Source of the DNA: Gemmatimonadota bacterium
Lineage (GTDB): Bacteria; Gemmatimonadota; Gemmatimonadetes; Gemmatimonadales; GWC2-71-9
Reading direction: 5' to 3'
DNA: 16,793 nucleotides
Assembly: GCA_004357415.1 (NCBI GenBank)
Contig: SMVY01000087.1
Coordinates: 1 to 16,793 of the forward strand
Below the pieces are notes generated by a model. The model was not told the DNA's origin. It saw nothing but the letters and a program-made list of their open reading frames with translations, and made no database searches. Of this stretch, positions 1 to 6,176 are shown piece after piece (position 1 is the stretch's first letter; every line of letters begins with the position of its first letter). The position numbers and the translations under genes were made by a program.

Positions 1-120
1 GCACGGCCAATTCCCCCAAACACTGGTGGGTCCGGACAGAAGATGCGAGCCACCCTGGACGGACGACCGCGAGGGGTGGTTTCACCTGAGGTTCCCGGCC
101 GCGGTTGCCACGGCTCGTCC

Positions 121-1077
121 CTACAGCGCAGGCGCCAGCAACCCGTCGGCGATTCCGGCAATCTCTTCGGCCCGCACCCATCGCCGGCGATACCCTGCGA
201 GTTCCCCTCGGAGGATTCGGCGTTCGGTTTCCTCGTGGGCCGCCATCTCCAGAGCCAGACGGATAGCCATCGGCAACCGGGCCAACCGGTAGCGCTCGCG
301 CTCGGGCCGCGACCCGGCCCAACGGAAACAGGTGGACGCGTCACGATGCCGTTCCAGGATATCCACCGCCAGATCCACTTGCGAGGCACTGGCACCGAAG
401 CGATTGATCCGTGCCAACAATACGCCGGCGCAGCGAATGGCGTCGCTGCCGGTCAGGATCGATGTGCCACCGCTGTGCGGCAGGTACAGTCCCCAGGAAT
501 CGCCCCAGGATCCGCCACACAGTACCCGCACGTCGGCCAGGTGCTGGCGTCCCACTGTGACCACGTCGGCGTGGCCGACGGCGAGACTTCGGCCGCGGTT
601 ACCGTAGCGCATCCTGGTGACCGCGCCGCCGAGGCGCCAGCCGGCCATGCCGGCGCCGGCCGCGGCCACTGCGGCCACCCCACCGAGCAACACGCCCGCA
701 GCGGCGCCGATACCGGCCGTGGCCAGCCACAAGGTCCGACGACGTCGACGGCCGAATTGATCGCCGTAGCGCCAGGCAGCAAATTCCGGCGTGAGCGGCT
801 GGCCGATGCGAATCAGTTCCGTTCCGTCCGCCAGCCGGGCCAACCCGATGTTGCTCGTCGCTATCCGCAACGTGGTTTCGCGAAAACGCTGCTCGCACTC
901 CTCCACCGCCTCCCACCGTTGGTCCAGCGGGGCCAGATTCCATTGATCACAGCGACGGCACACGGCCCACAGCCGCCCCAGGTGGCGGTCGAACGCCAGG
1001 CGGCGGCCCACCGGCTGATGTTCCAGAGAGTGGTTCTTGCCCAAGGAAGAGCCGCAGAAGAGACAGGTGCGGTACAT
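121..1077 (-). CDS. Zinc-ribbon, membrane-anchored hypothetical protein (318 aa)
   Basis: The function is not recognised. The N-terminus carries two Cys-x2-Cys pairs, C5/C8 (CLFC) and C40/C43 (CRRC), spaced like a treble-clef or zinc-ribbon site. A basic stretch (RRRRR, about residues 110-114) is followed by a long Ala/Gly-rich hydrophobic segment (about 115-147), probably one membrane pass or a hairpin. The C-terminal third is charged and helical, with HEETERR and RAEEIAGIAD stretches. I start it at the ATG at 1077, because the CLFCG zinc knuckle begins right after it and the upstream in-frame extension is low-complexity shadow of the neighbouring region. No strong ribosome binding site is visible. 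It is divergent from the metallopeptidase gene at 1186. The zinc site and membrane anchor are seen; binding of metal is inferred. Confidence 0.72.
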   Translation of the reverse strand: MYRTCLFCGSSLGKNHSLEHQPVGRRLAFDRHLGRLWAVCRRCDQWNLAPLDQRWEAVEECEQRFRETTLRIATSNIGLARLADGTELIRIGQPLTPEFAAWRYGDQFGRRRRRTLWLATAGIGAAAGVLLGGVAAVAAAGAGMAGWRLGGAVTRMRYGNRGRSLAVGHADVVTVGRQHLADVRVLCGGSWGDSWGLYLPHSGGTSILTGSDAIRCAGVLLARINRFGASASQVDLAVDILERHRDASTCFRWAGSRPERERYRLARLPMAIRLALEMAAHEETERRILRGELAGYRRRWVRAEEIAGIADGLLAPAL

Positions 1078-1135
1078 GGTATGGAATATGGGAAACCCGG
1101 GTGGCGGGGGCCAGGGTCGCGCTGCGCCTCGAGGC

Positions 1136-1164
1136 CGGATACCTTTGCTGGCCCGATCGATCAA
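1136..1164 (-). promoter_or_regulatory. Weak candidate sigma70-type promoter for the 318-aa zinc-ribbon gene
   Basis: On the minus strand, TTGATC (1164-1159) is followed after 17 bases by TATCCG (1141-1136). The spacing is ideal but each box matches only part of the consensus. It sits about 60 bases upstream of the start at 1077, inside the 108-base divergent gap. It is a suggestion from pattern only. Confidence 0.25.
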
Positions 1165-1185
1165 CCTCCCTACGGAGCCCGTTCC

Positions 1186-2817
1186 ATGCGCACCTGGTCT
1201 ACGCTGGCCATCATCCTGGCCACCTCCTTCGCGGCTTGCCAATCGCCCGACGCTCCCACGGCTGTTCCTCTCGACCAATACGCCACGGTGCGGTTGACGG
1301 CGGACGTGAGCTCACTGAGCGACAACCAACGCGCCATGCTGGGACTGCTCATCGAAGCGGCGACGGCGATGGATGACATCTACTGGCAGCAGGCCTATGG
1401 CAACCGTGACAGCCTGCTGTCGTCCCTCGACGGGGCCACCCGGCAATACGCCGGGATCAACTACGGCCCCTGGGACCGGCTGGCCGGCAACGCGCCGTTC
1501 CTCGATGGCGTGGGAGCCAAACCGGCGGGCGCCAATTTCTATCCCAGCGACATGACGCGGGACGAACTGAATGCCGCCGCCCGGGCGGCACCCGACAACG
1601 GCGCGGCCCTCCTCAGCCTGTACACTTTGGTCCGGCGTGACGAGTCGGGCGAGTTGTACACCATCCCGTTCCACGAGGCGTACGCCGAGCCCACTCGCTG
1701 GGCCGCGGCCAAGCTCCAGCAAGCGGCCATGTTGGCCGAGAGCCAGAGCTTCAGCCAGTATCTGGTGCTCCGTGCCGAGGCGTTGTTGTCGGATGAGTAC
1801 CAGGCGAGCGACTTGGCGTGGATGGACATGAAGGACAACGCGGTCGAGTTGGTGATCGGCCCCATCGAGACCTACGAGGACGAGTTGTTCGGCGCCAAGG
1901 CGGCCCACGAGGCGTACGTGCTGCTCAAGGACCTGGAGTGGAGCAAACGATTGACCCGGGTGGCTGAGTTCCTTCCTTCACTGCAGGATGGCTTGCCCGT
2001 CGATGCGGCCTACAAGACCGAACGGCCGGGAACCGACGCGGACCTCGGCGCCTATGACGCGATCTACTACGCCGGACAGGCCAACGCGGGATCCAAGACC
2101 ATCGCCATCAACCTCCCCAACGACGAAGCGGTACAGTTGCAGAAGGGGACGCGGCGGCTGCAACTGAAGAACACCATCCAGGCCAAGTTCGACCGGATCC
2201 TTCTGCCCATCGCCGGCGTGCTCATCGCCGGAGACCAGCGCCGGCACATCACCTTCGACGCGTTCTTCGAGAACACCATGTACCACGAGGTGGCCCATGG
2301 ACTAGGCATCAAGCACACCATCACCGACCGGGGAACCGTGCGGGAAGCGTTGCTGGAGCAGGCCTCGGCCCTGGAAGAAGGCAAGGCGGACGTCCTGGGC
2401 CTGTATATGATCACCGCCCTCCACCAGCAGGGGGAGATGGGCGAGCGGGACCTGCGCGACAACTACGTGACCTTCCTGGCCTCTATTTTCCGGTCCGTCC
2501 GCTTCGGGGCCGCCAGCGCCCACGGCCGGGCCAATGTGGTCCGCTTCAATTTCTTCCGCGACATGGACGCCTTCAGCCGCGACGATGCCAGCGGGACCTA
2601 CCGGGTCGATTTCGGCAAGATGGAGGAAGCGGTCGACGCTCTATCCCAGCGCATCCTGACGTTCCAGGGCGACGGCGACTACCAGGGAGTGGTGGCCTTC
2701 ATGGACGAAATGGGCACGGTAGGCGAGGAACTGCGGGGTGACCTCGACCGGCTGGGCGAGGCAGGCATTCCTGTGGACATCGTGTTCGAGCAGGGCCCGG
2801 CAGTCCTCGGCCTGTAG
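1186..2817 (+). CDS. Exported M49-like (dipeptidyl-peptidase III family) zinc metallopeptidase, lipoprotein
   Basis: This is a predicted zinc exopeptidase of 543 residues. The start at 1186 has GGAG nine bases upstream and gives a signal sequence ending SFAAC, so C18 is the likely lipidated residue, although Phe at -3 is not the usual Leu. The zinc motif is HEVAH (H367, E368, H371) followed by GLG. EEGKAD lies at 397-402, where E398 would be the third zinc ligand, then GLY. The pair HExxH...EExxxD/E-x-x-GLY is the signature of family M49, whose members usually have six-residue HExxxH; bacterial members with five-residue HExxH are known. M49 enzymes remove dipeptides from the N-terminus of peptides and are mostly cytosolic, so a lipoprotein form implies peptide trimming outside the cytoplasmic membrane. 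A long in-frame extension upstream lacks stops but is not coding-like. The family call is strong; activity is inferred. Confidence 0.8.
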   Translation: MRTWSTLAIILATSFAACQSPDAPTAVPLDQYATVRLTADVSSLSDNQRAMLGLLIEAATAMDDIYWQQAYGNRDSLLSSLDGATRQYAGINYGPWDRLAGNAPFLDGVGAKPAGANFYPSDMTRDELNAAARAAPDNGAALLSLYTLVRRDESGELYTIPFHEAYAEPTRWAAAKLQQAAMLAESQSFSQYLVLRAEALLSDEYQASDLAWMDMKDNAVELVIGPIETYEDELFGAKAAHEAYVLLKDLEWSKRLTRVAEFLPSLQDGLPVDAAYKTERPGTDADLGAYDAIYYAGQANAGSKTIAINLPNDEAVQLQKGTRRLQLKNTIQAKFDRILLPIAGVLIAGDQRRHITFDAFFENTMYHEVAHGLGIKHTITDRGTVREALLEQASALEEGKADVLGLYMITALHQQGEMGERDLRDNYVTFLASIFRSVRFGAASAHGRANVVRFNFFRDMDAFSRDDASGTYRVDFGKMEEAVDALSQRILTFQGDGDYQGVVAFMDEMGTVGEELRGDLDRLGEAGIPVDIVFEQGPAVLGL

Positions 2818-2853
2818 CAGCGCCGAGGCTCGACATTACTTCACCTGAACAAA

Positions 2854-2871
2854 GTCAACACAGTTGTTGAC
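2854..2871. terminator. Short perfect hairpin between two convergent genes
   Basis: GTCAACA pairs perfectly with TGTTGAC across a four-base CAGT loop. It lies 36 bases after the metallopeptidase stop and 30 bases beyond the stop of the convergent lipoprotein gene. No clear T run follows on either strand, so it may be a weak bidirectional terminator or a protein-binding site. The location is the main argument for termination. Confidence 0.35.
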
Positions 2872-2901
2872 AATGAGTTGCGTGCGTCACAGCTCGTCAG
2901 A

Positions 2902-3363
2902 CTAGTCCACCTTTTGGGCCACCGCGTCCCTGATCTTGGCCAGGAGCGTCTGCTCCCAGATGCCTTTGGACTGGCAGGTGACTTCGCTGTCGAGGCTGTA
3001 AGACCATTCGGCCTCGACGTGGATCTTGGAGTTGTCGGAGCCGTCGCTCTTCACCCGCACCAGCACGGCCACCCGGTCGGGGCCGATGATGGCGTTCTGC
3101 AGCGGGTCGTTGCAGTCGGCCCAGGCTGAGGCAGCCGCCTGATCCACCGGTCTGACCTGGGTTTCGATCCAGCCGAATTGGCGGCGCAGGTCTTCGATCG
3201 GCAGATCGTTCTTGGCTAGTACCTGCACCGTGGTATGCCAAACCACCGGTTCCGGGGCGGCCACCTGCACCATGCCATCGGGCATGGGAGGGGCCTTCAT
3301 CCCGGAGTAGTTCGGAGTGCATGCCGCTGCCACAAGACACAGGTGCACCGCCAATCGTCGCAT
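2902..3363 (-). CDS. Small lipoprotein of unknown function (153 aa)
   Basis: The family is not recognised. The N-terminus MRRLAVHLCLVAAAC is a lipoprotein signal with C15 as the lipidated residue; the AAAC lipobox is acceptable. The mature part (about 138 residues) is mixed alpha/beta with no motif I can name, and has three Trp and two further Cys (in WADCND and VTCQSK) that could form a disulphide in the periplasm. The start at 3363 is favoured over the open upstream extension, because GAGGA lies about six bases upstream and the signal peptide begins there. It converges on the metallopeptidase gene and has its own candidate promoter at 3435-3462. It is probably monocistronic. Confidence 0.75.
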   Translation of the reverse strand: MRRLAVHLCLVAAACTPNYSGMKAPPMPDGMVQVAAPEPVVWHTTVQVLAKNDLPIEDLRRQFGWIETQVRPVDQAAASAWADCNDPLQNAIIGPDRVAVLVRVKSDGSDNSKIHVEAEWSYSLDSEVTCQSKGIWEQTLLAKIRDAVAQKVD

Positions 3364-3434
3364 CGACAATCCTCGAGAGTGTTTGATGAGGCCAGAGGGG
3401 AGCCAATACCGTCCAGTGGCCAACAGCGCCAGAA

Positions 3435-3462
3435 TGGATAATGGGCCGCGGCCCGCTGTCAA
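3435..3462 (-). promoter_or_regulatory. Candidate promoter with a palindrome in its spacer
   Basis: On the minus strand a perfect -35 box TTGACA (3462-3457) is followed after 16 bases by TATCCA (3440-3435). The spacer holds the perfect 12-base palindrome GGGCCGCGGCCC (3443-3454). It lies about 72 bases upstream of the lipoprotein start at 3363 and points toward it. A palindrome between the two boxes is a classic place for an operator, but the sequence could also be chance GC-rich symmetry. Confidence 0.4.
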
Positions 3463-3550
3463 TCACCACCACGTCCCGGCCGCCCACCACATCCTCCCCG
3501 TACGGTAACTACTCCAGCGGGATTCGGGACTGGGGTCGTTGATGTCCACC

Positions 3551-3575
3551 GGCAAGGGGGGTCCCCTGCCATTTT
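3551..3575 (+). terminator. Terminator-like hairpin with no plus-strand gene in front of it
   Basis: GGCA-a-GGGG (3551-3559) pairs with CCCC-TGCC (3563-3570) around a three-base loop, with one bulged A, and is followed by ATTTTCTCC. That is the shape of an intrinsic terminator reading to the right. The nearest complete plus-strand gene ends at 2817, so it may end a small RNA started in this gap or act as an attenuator ahead of the gene at 3692. The T run is short. Confidence 0.35.
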
Positions 3576-3640
3576 CTCCAGAATGGCGCATTTGCGACCC
3601 TCCGTGACGCAAAATCGGCCTAACAAGCCCAGATGCGACA

Positions 3641-3683
3641 CCCGATGTTTGAGTTGGTACTTAGCTCATCCGCTCACATCGGG
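3641..3683 (+). promoter_or_regulatory. Leader inverted repeat overlapping a ribosome binding site
   Basis: CCCGATGT (3641-3648) and ACATCGGG (3676-3683) are perfect 8-base complements. Inside them TGAG (3650-3653) can pair with CTCA (3665-3668). The GGG of the right arm begins the Shine-Dalgarno GGGAGG (3681-3686) of the gene at 3692. If it folds in the mRNA, it would partly hide the ribosome site, giving translational control. The 27-base span between the arms makes the fold weaker than a tight hairpin. Confidence 0.4.
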
Positions 3684-3691
3684 AGGTCAGC

Positions 3692-3901
3692 ATGTCCGTA
3701 CGTCACTTTCGCATCGCCCTCGCATCTGCCATGGTCATCTTCGCCGCGTCGGCCTGCAGCTCCGCGACCGGCCCGTCGGACACGGCCGACTTGGAAGCGG
3801 TAGGGATGGCGCCACTGGCAGACGAGCACCAGGGATCCGACAGCATCCGCGCTACCGATAACACGCCGATGCACACTGAGCACCAAGGGTCGGATTCGTA
3901 G
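3692..3901 (+). CDS. 69-residue exported peptide with duplicated EHQGSDS motif
   Basis: The family is not recognised. The start at 3692 has a strong GGAGG five bases upstream. Residues 1-21 form a signal sequence ending in FAASAC, so C22 may be lipidated; Ala instead of Leu at -3 makes this less certain, and ordinary secretion is possible. The mature part is only about 47 residues, is acidic and looks unstructured. It contains EHQGSDS twice, at 45-51 and as the last seven residues 63-69. The two copies use different codons at five of seven positions, including both serine codon families for the final Ser. It converges on the 94-residue zinc-ribbon gene with a 13-base gap, and a strong hairpin follows its stop. 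The gene is probably real; its role is unknown. Confidence 0.65.
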   Translation: MSVRHFRIALASAMVIFAASACSSATGPSDTADLEAVGMAPLADEHQGSDSIRATDNTPMHTEHQGSDS

Positions 3902-3914
3902 GGAGAGGATCCGG

Positions 3915-4199
3915 CTAGGCGGACCGGCGGCGCTCGACACCGCGCCGCCGGTCCTCGCCTCGACCAACCCAGTCACGTTCGTGGCGGAGGCCCGGTTCGA
4001 CCTGGGTCGCGTCCACCGGTAACCCGCTCCACCGGTTACCCAGCTTGAGTCGTTCCGTCACCCGGCAGGTATCGCATGTGGCCGTGACGGTGGGGACGCC
4101 CTGCTCGAATCCCAGGTATTGCAGCCGCACGAAATTCAGGCACTGGGCGCACTGCACGTTGAAGTAGGCCATGGAACTTTGGCACTGGAGACGGAGCAT
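3915..4199 (-). CDS. Small zinc-ribbon protein of unknown function (94 aa)
   Basis: The function is not recognised. The start at 4199 is set by a strong AAGGAG about nine bases upstream. C17-x2-C20 (CAQC) and C42-x2-C45 (CDTC) with 21 residues between them make a plausible zinc ribbon, and the first half (FVRLQYLGFEQGVPTVTATC) looks like a beta hairpin between the knuckles. The C-terminus is Arg-rich (EDRRRGVERRRS) and is encoded by a perfect 13-base hairpin that also lies just past the stop of the convergent 69-residue gene. The tail may be a late extension of the reading frame into a terminator. It lies 212 bases downstream of the tRNA on the same strand. Confidence 0.6.
   Translation of the reverse strand: MLRLQCQSSMAYFNVQCAQCLNFVRLQYLGFEQGVPTVTATCDTCRVTERLKLGNRWSGLPVDATQVEPGLRHERDWVGRGEDRRRGVERRRSA
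3921..3954. terminator. Very strong hairpin within the 3' end of the zinc-ribbon gene
   Basis: GGACCGGCGGCGC (3921-3933) and GCGCCGCCGGTCC (3942-3954) are perfect complements around an eight-base loop. The hairpin starts 19 bases after the stop of the plus-strand 69-residue gene and is inside the last codons of the minus-strand gene. No T run follows. It is probably a terminator or 3'-end stabiliser for the plus-strand transcript that also serves as coding sequence on the other strand. Confidence 0.5.
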
Positions 4200-4411
4200 G
4201 CTGCTCTCCTTGCTGAGCGAGGCGGGGGTGGTAAGCACAATGTGTCTCGCTGGAGCGGTTGAGGGCAAGTCGAGATGATGAAGGGCGGTAAGGCGGTAGG
4301 GGCGGTAAAGGGCGGTAATGGAAAAGGGAGCTCCGCGAGATGCTACCTGAGCTAGAATCTCTACTACGTCCACTGCCCCGCCGCCCCGCTGCCCTCGCCG
4401 CGTTGCTGCCA
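4200..4411. other. Intergenic region between a tRNA and the 94-aa gene, with short GGCGGTA repeats and a hairpin
   Basis: No gene is seen. Between 4284 and 4317 the heptamer GGCGGTA occurs four times, at 4284, 4292, 4301 and 4311. A hairpin at 4337-4361 has GAGAT/ATCTC and CTA/TAG arms split by one mismatch and a seven-base loop; on the minus strand it lies about 50 bases past the tRNA and is followed after a few bases by CCCTTTT, so it may help end the tRNA transcript. The promoter of the 94-aa gene would be expected here but I cannot point to clear boxes. Confidence 0.5.
4284..4317. repeat. Four imperfect-period copies of GGCGGTA
   Basis: The heptamer GGCGGTA appears at 4284-4290, 4292-4298, 4301-4307 and 4311-4317, with start-to-start distances of 8, 9 and 10 bases. 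The reverse complement TACCGCC faces the 94-aa gene, about 85-120 bases upstream of its start. The uneven spacing argues against simple slippage of a fixed unit and leaves open a cluster of protein-binding sites. Confidence 0.7.
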
Positions 4412-4485
<74 letters not shown>

Positions 4486-4491
4486 CTGGAT

Positions 4492-4535
4492 GACATCAGA
4501 AGTTTGAAGGCTGATGTCGGAAGTGTGAAATCTGA
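4492..4535. repeat. Short direct and inverted repeats just upstream of the tRNA
   Basis: GAAGTTTGAAGGCTGA (4499-4514) and GAAGTGTGAAATCTGA (4520-4535) form an imperfect direct repeat with a 21-base period. GACATCA (4492-4498) and TGATGTC (4512-4518) form a perfect inverted repeat with a 13-base loop. They fill the gap between ftsB and the tRNA, which is richer in A and T than its surroundings. They may be a terminator for the eno-ftsB run, a tRNA leader, or the remains of a small repeat element. Confidence 0.55.
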
Positions 4536-4578
4536 AGGCGGGAATCCTAGCCGCCCACGAGCGCCCGGTCAACCCGAT

Positions 4579-4848
4579 TCACGGCACCTGGCGGTAGAGA
4601 AACTCCCCGTTGCGGATCATGCCGTACGACTCCCGCGCCAGCCGCTCCTGGGTGGCCGAGTCGTGCTCGATGGCCTGGGCCATCCGGGTCAGCGAATCGA
4701 CGATGCGTTCCAGTTGGGCGATACGGACCCGCTCGCTCCGTTCCGCCTTGCGCAACCGGTACCACGACCAGGTACTATGCTCGCCTCCCTGCACCGCGAA
4801 GACGGCCGCCAGCAGCAGCACCAACCAGACGAGCCGTTGCCGGGTCAC
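4579..4848 (-). CDS. ftsB: FtsB/DivIC-family septum formation protein
   Basis: A small bitopic division protein of 89 residues. Residues about 5-20 form one membrane segment (LVWLVLLLAAVFAV), followed by a heptad-like charged helix (about 35-62) expected to form the coiled coil that pairs with FtsL in the division complex. The C-terminal signature ERLARESYGMIRNGEFLYR matches the family pattern ER-AR-x-x-x-GM-x-x-x-GE. It starts with GTG at 4848, and its first bases overlap the enolase stop as GTGA. The eno-ftsB pair is widely conserved in bacteria. Length is typical. Family assignment is firm; FtsB versus DivIC naming depends on lineage. Confidence 0.9.
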   Translation of the reverse strand: MTRQRLVWLVLLLAAVFAVQGGEHSTWSWYRLRKAERSERVRIAQLERIVDSLTRMAQAIEHDSATQERLARESYGMIRNGEFLYRQVP

Positions 4849-6125
4849 AGCCCGTAGAGATCCCGGCCGGGGTAATACCCCACGTCTTCCAATTCCTCGG
4901 ACAACCGCAGCAGTTGGTTGTACTTGGCGACGCGGTCGGTGCGGCTGGCGCTTCCGGTCTTGATCTGGCCGGCCCCGGTGGCCACCGCCAGATCGGCTAT
5001 GAAGGTGTCTTCGGTCTCACCCGAGCGGTGCGAAATGACCACCCCATAGGAACTCGTCTTGGCCAGTTCGATGCATTGCAACGTTTCGGTGAGGGTTCCG
5101 ATCTGGTTGACCTTGATCAGGATGGCGTTGGCCACACCCTCCTCGATCCCGCGCGCCAGCAGATCGACGTTGGTGCAGAAAATGTCGTCACCGACCAACT
5201 GTATCTTCTCCTGCAACCGCTCGGTGAGGAGCACCCACCCGTCCCAGTCGTCCTCGGCCAGTCCGTCCTCGATCGACACGATGGGGTAGCGATCGACCCA
5301 CTCCTGGTACAGGTCGACCATGGCCGCGGCGTCCCGCCGCGATCCATCGCCCTTCTTGAACACATATTCGCCATCCTGGTACAGCTCGGACGCGGCCACG
5401 TCGACGGCGATGGCCACGTCACTCCCCGGCTGGTAACCGGCCTTCTCGATGGCTTGCACCACCACGTCGAGTGCAGCCTCATTGGACGGCAGCATGGGAG
5501 CGAAACCGCCCTCGTCGCCCACGGCCGTCGAAAGGTTCATGCCGCTCAGCACGTCTTTGAGAGTGTGGAACACCTCGACGCCCATACGCAGCCCTTCGGG
5601 AAACGTGTCCGCTCCCACCGGGATGATCATGAACTCCTGGGCGTCGACATTGTTGGATGCGTGGGCGCCGCCGTTGAGGATGTTCATCATCGGCACCGGC
5701 AGCACGTGAGCCAGCGGACCACCGAGGTAGCGGTACAGCGGCAGGCCCGCCTGGGCCGCGGCCGCCCGGGCTACCGCCAGCGACACGGCCAGAATGGCGT
5801 TGGCGCCCAGCTCGGCCTTGTTGTCGGTGCCGTCGATTTCCACCATGGCGGCGTCGATGCCGATCTGATCCTCGGCGTCCATCCCCTCGAGCCGCGGCGC
5901 CAGCACCTCGTTGATGTTGCGCACGGCATCCAGGACACCCTTGCCGTGGTAGCGCTTGGGGTCGCCGTCGCGCAGTTCGACCGCTTCTTTCTCCCCGGTG
6001 GACGCGCCGCTGGGCACCGCCGCCCGGCCCTGGACGCCACTCGCCAGGACCACCTCGGCTTCCACCGTTGGATTGCCCCGGCTGTCGAGAATTTCACGCC
6101 CGTGAATGGAAATCAATGTACTCAT
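4845..6125 (-). CDS. eno: Enolase (phosphopyruvate hydratase)
   Basis: Glycolytic enzyme converting 2-phosphoglycerate to phosphoenolpyruvate. The 426 residues are full length. The N-terminal domain has SGASTGEKEAVELRDGD, and the barrel contains GDEGGFAP (catalytic E205), the metal ligands D242 (AVDVAASE), E286 (SIEDGLAEDDW) and D313 (GDDIF), the catalytic K338 (ILIKVNQIG) and the loop SHRSGETEDT (365-374). The residue after GDDIF is Cys where Val is common, which is not functionally important. It is an apparently normal cytoplasmic enzyme. The stop overlaps the ftsB start. The start at 6125 is set by the conserved N-terminus; the upstream site is weak and the plsC stop is 51 bases away. Confidence 0.97.
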   Translation of the reverse strand: MSTLISIHGREILDSRGNPTVEAEVVLASGVQGRAAVPSGASTGEKEAVELRDGDPKRYHGKGVLDAVRNINEVLAPRLEGMDAEDQIGIDAAMVEIDGTDNKAELGANAILAVSLAVARAAAAQAGLPLYRYLGGPLAHVLPVPMMNILNGGAHASNNVDAQEFMIIPVGADTFPEGLRMGVEVFHTLKDVLSGMNLSTAVGDEGGFAPMLPSNEAALDVVVQAIEKAGYQPGSDVAIAVDVAASELYQDGEYVFKKGDGSRRDAAAMVDLYQEWVDRYPIVSIEDGLAEDDWDGWVLLTERLQEKIQLVGDDIFCTNVDLLARGIEEGVANAILIKVNQIGTLTETLQCIELAKTSSYGVVISHRSGETEDTFIADLAVATGAGQIKTGSASRTDRVAKYNQLLRLSEELEDVGYYPGRDLYGL

Positions 6126-6176
6126 CGAGGTACGCTCGCCAATTCGTTTCGAGGAATGGTAGCAGGCGTGGGCAAG

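Larger units (their letters stand above)
3364..3691. other. 328-base intergenic region between divergent small exported proteins
   Basis: This gap separates the starts of the lipoprotein gene (3363, minus) and the 69-residue peptide gene (3692, plus). I see no credible gene in it. It holds the minus-strand promoter and palindrome (3435-3462), a plus-strand terminator-like hairpin (3551-3570 followed by ATTTTC), and an 8-base inverted repeat whose right arm covers part of the ribosome binding site of the 69-residue gene (3641-3683). These suggest regulated leaders on both sides or a small untranslated RNA. Confidence 0.5.

Noticed and set aside
1..120. Possible gene at the left edge of the window
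   Set aside because: No credible start, ribosome site or protein features were seen; the sequence is downstream of the 318-aa gene.
43..1185. In-frame extension of the metallopeptidase reading frame upstream of 1186, without stop codons
   Set aside because: It lies opposite the zinc-ribbon gene on the other strand, its product is low-complexity, and 1186 has both a ribosome site and a signal peptide right after it.
3459..3641. A 60-residue minus-strand frame in the gap upstream of the 153-aa lipoprotein
   Set aside because: It has no ribosome site, no recognisable features, and overlaps the promoter and hairpin signals there.
4012..4043. Tandem-like TCCACCGGT(A/T)ACCC repeat inside the 94-aa zinc-ribbon gene
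   Set aside because: A 16-base period with three mismatches and out of reading frame; more likely chance in GC-rich coding DNA than a functional element.
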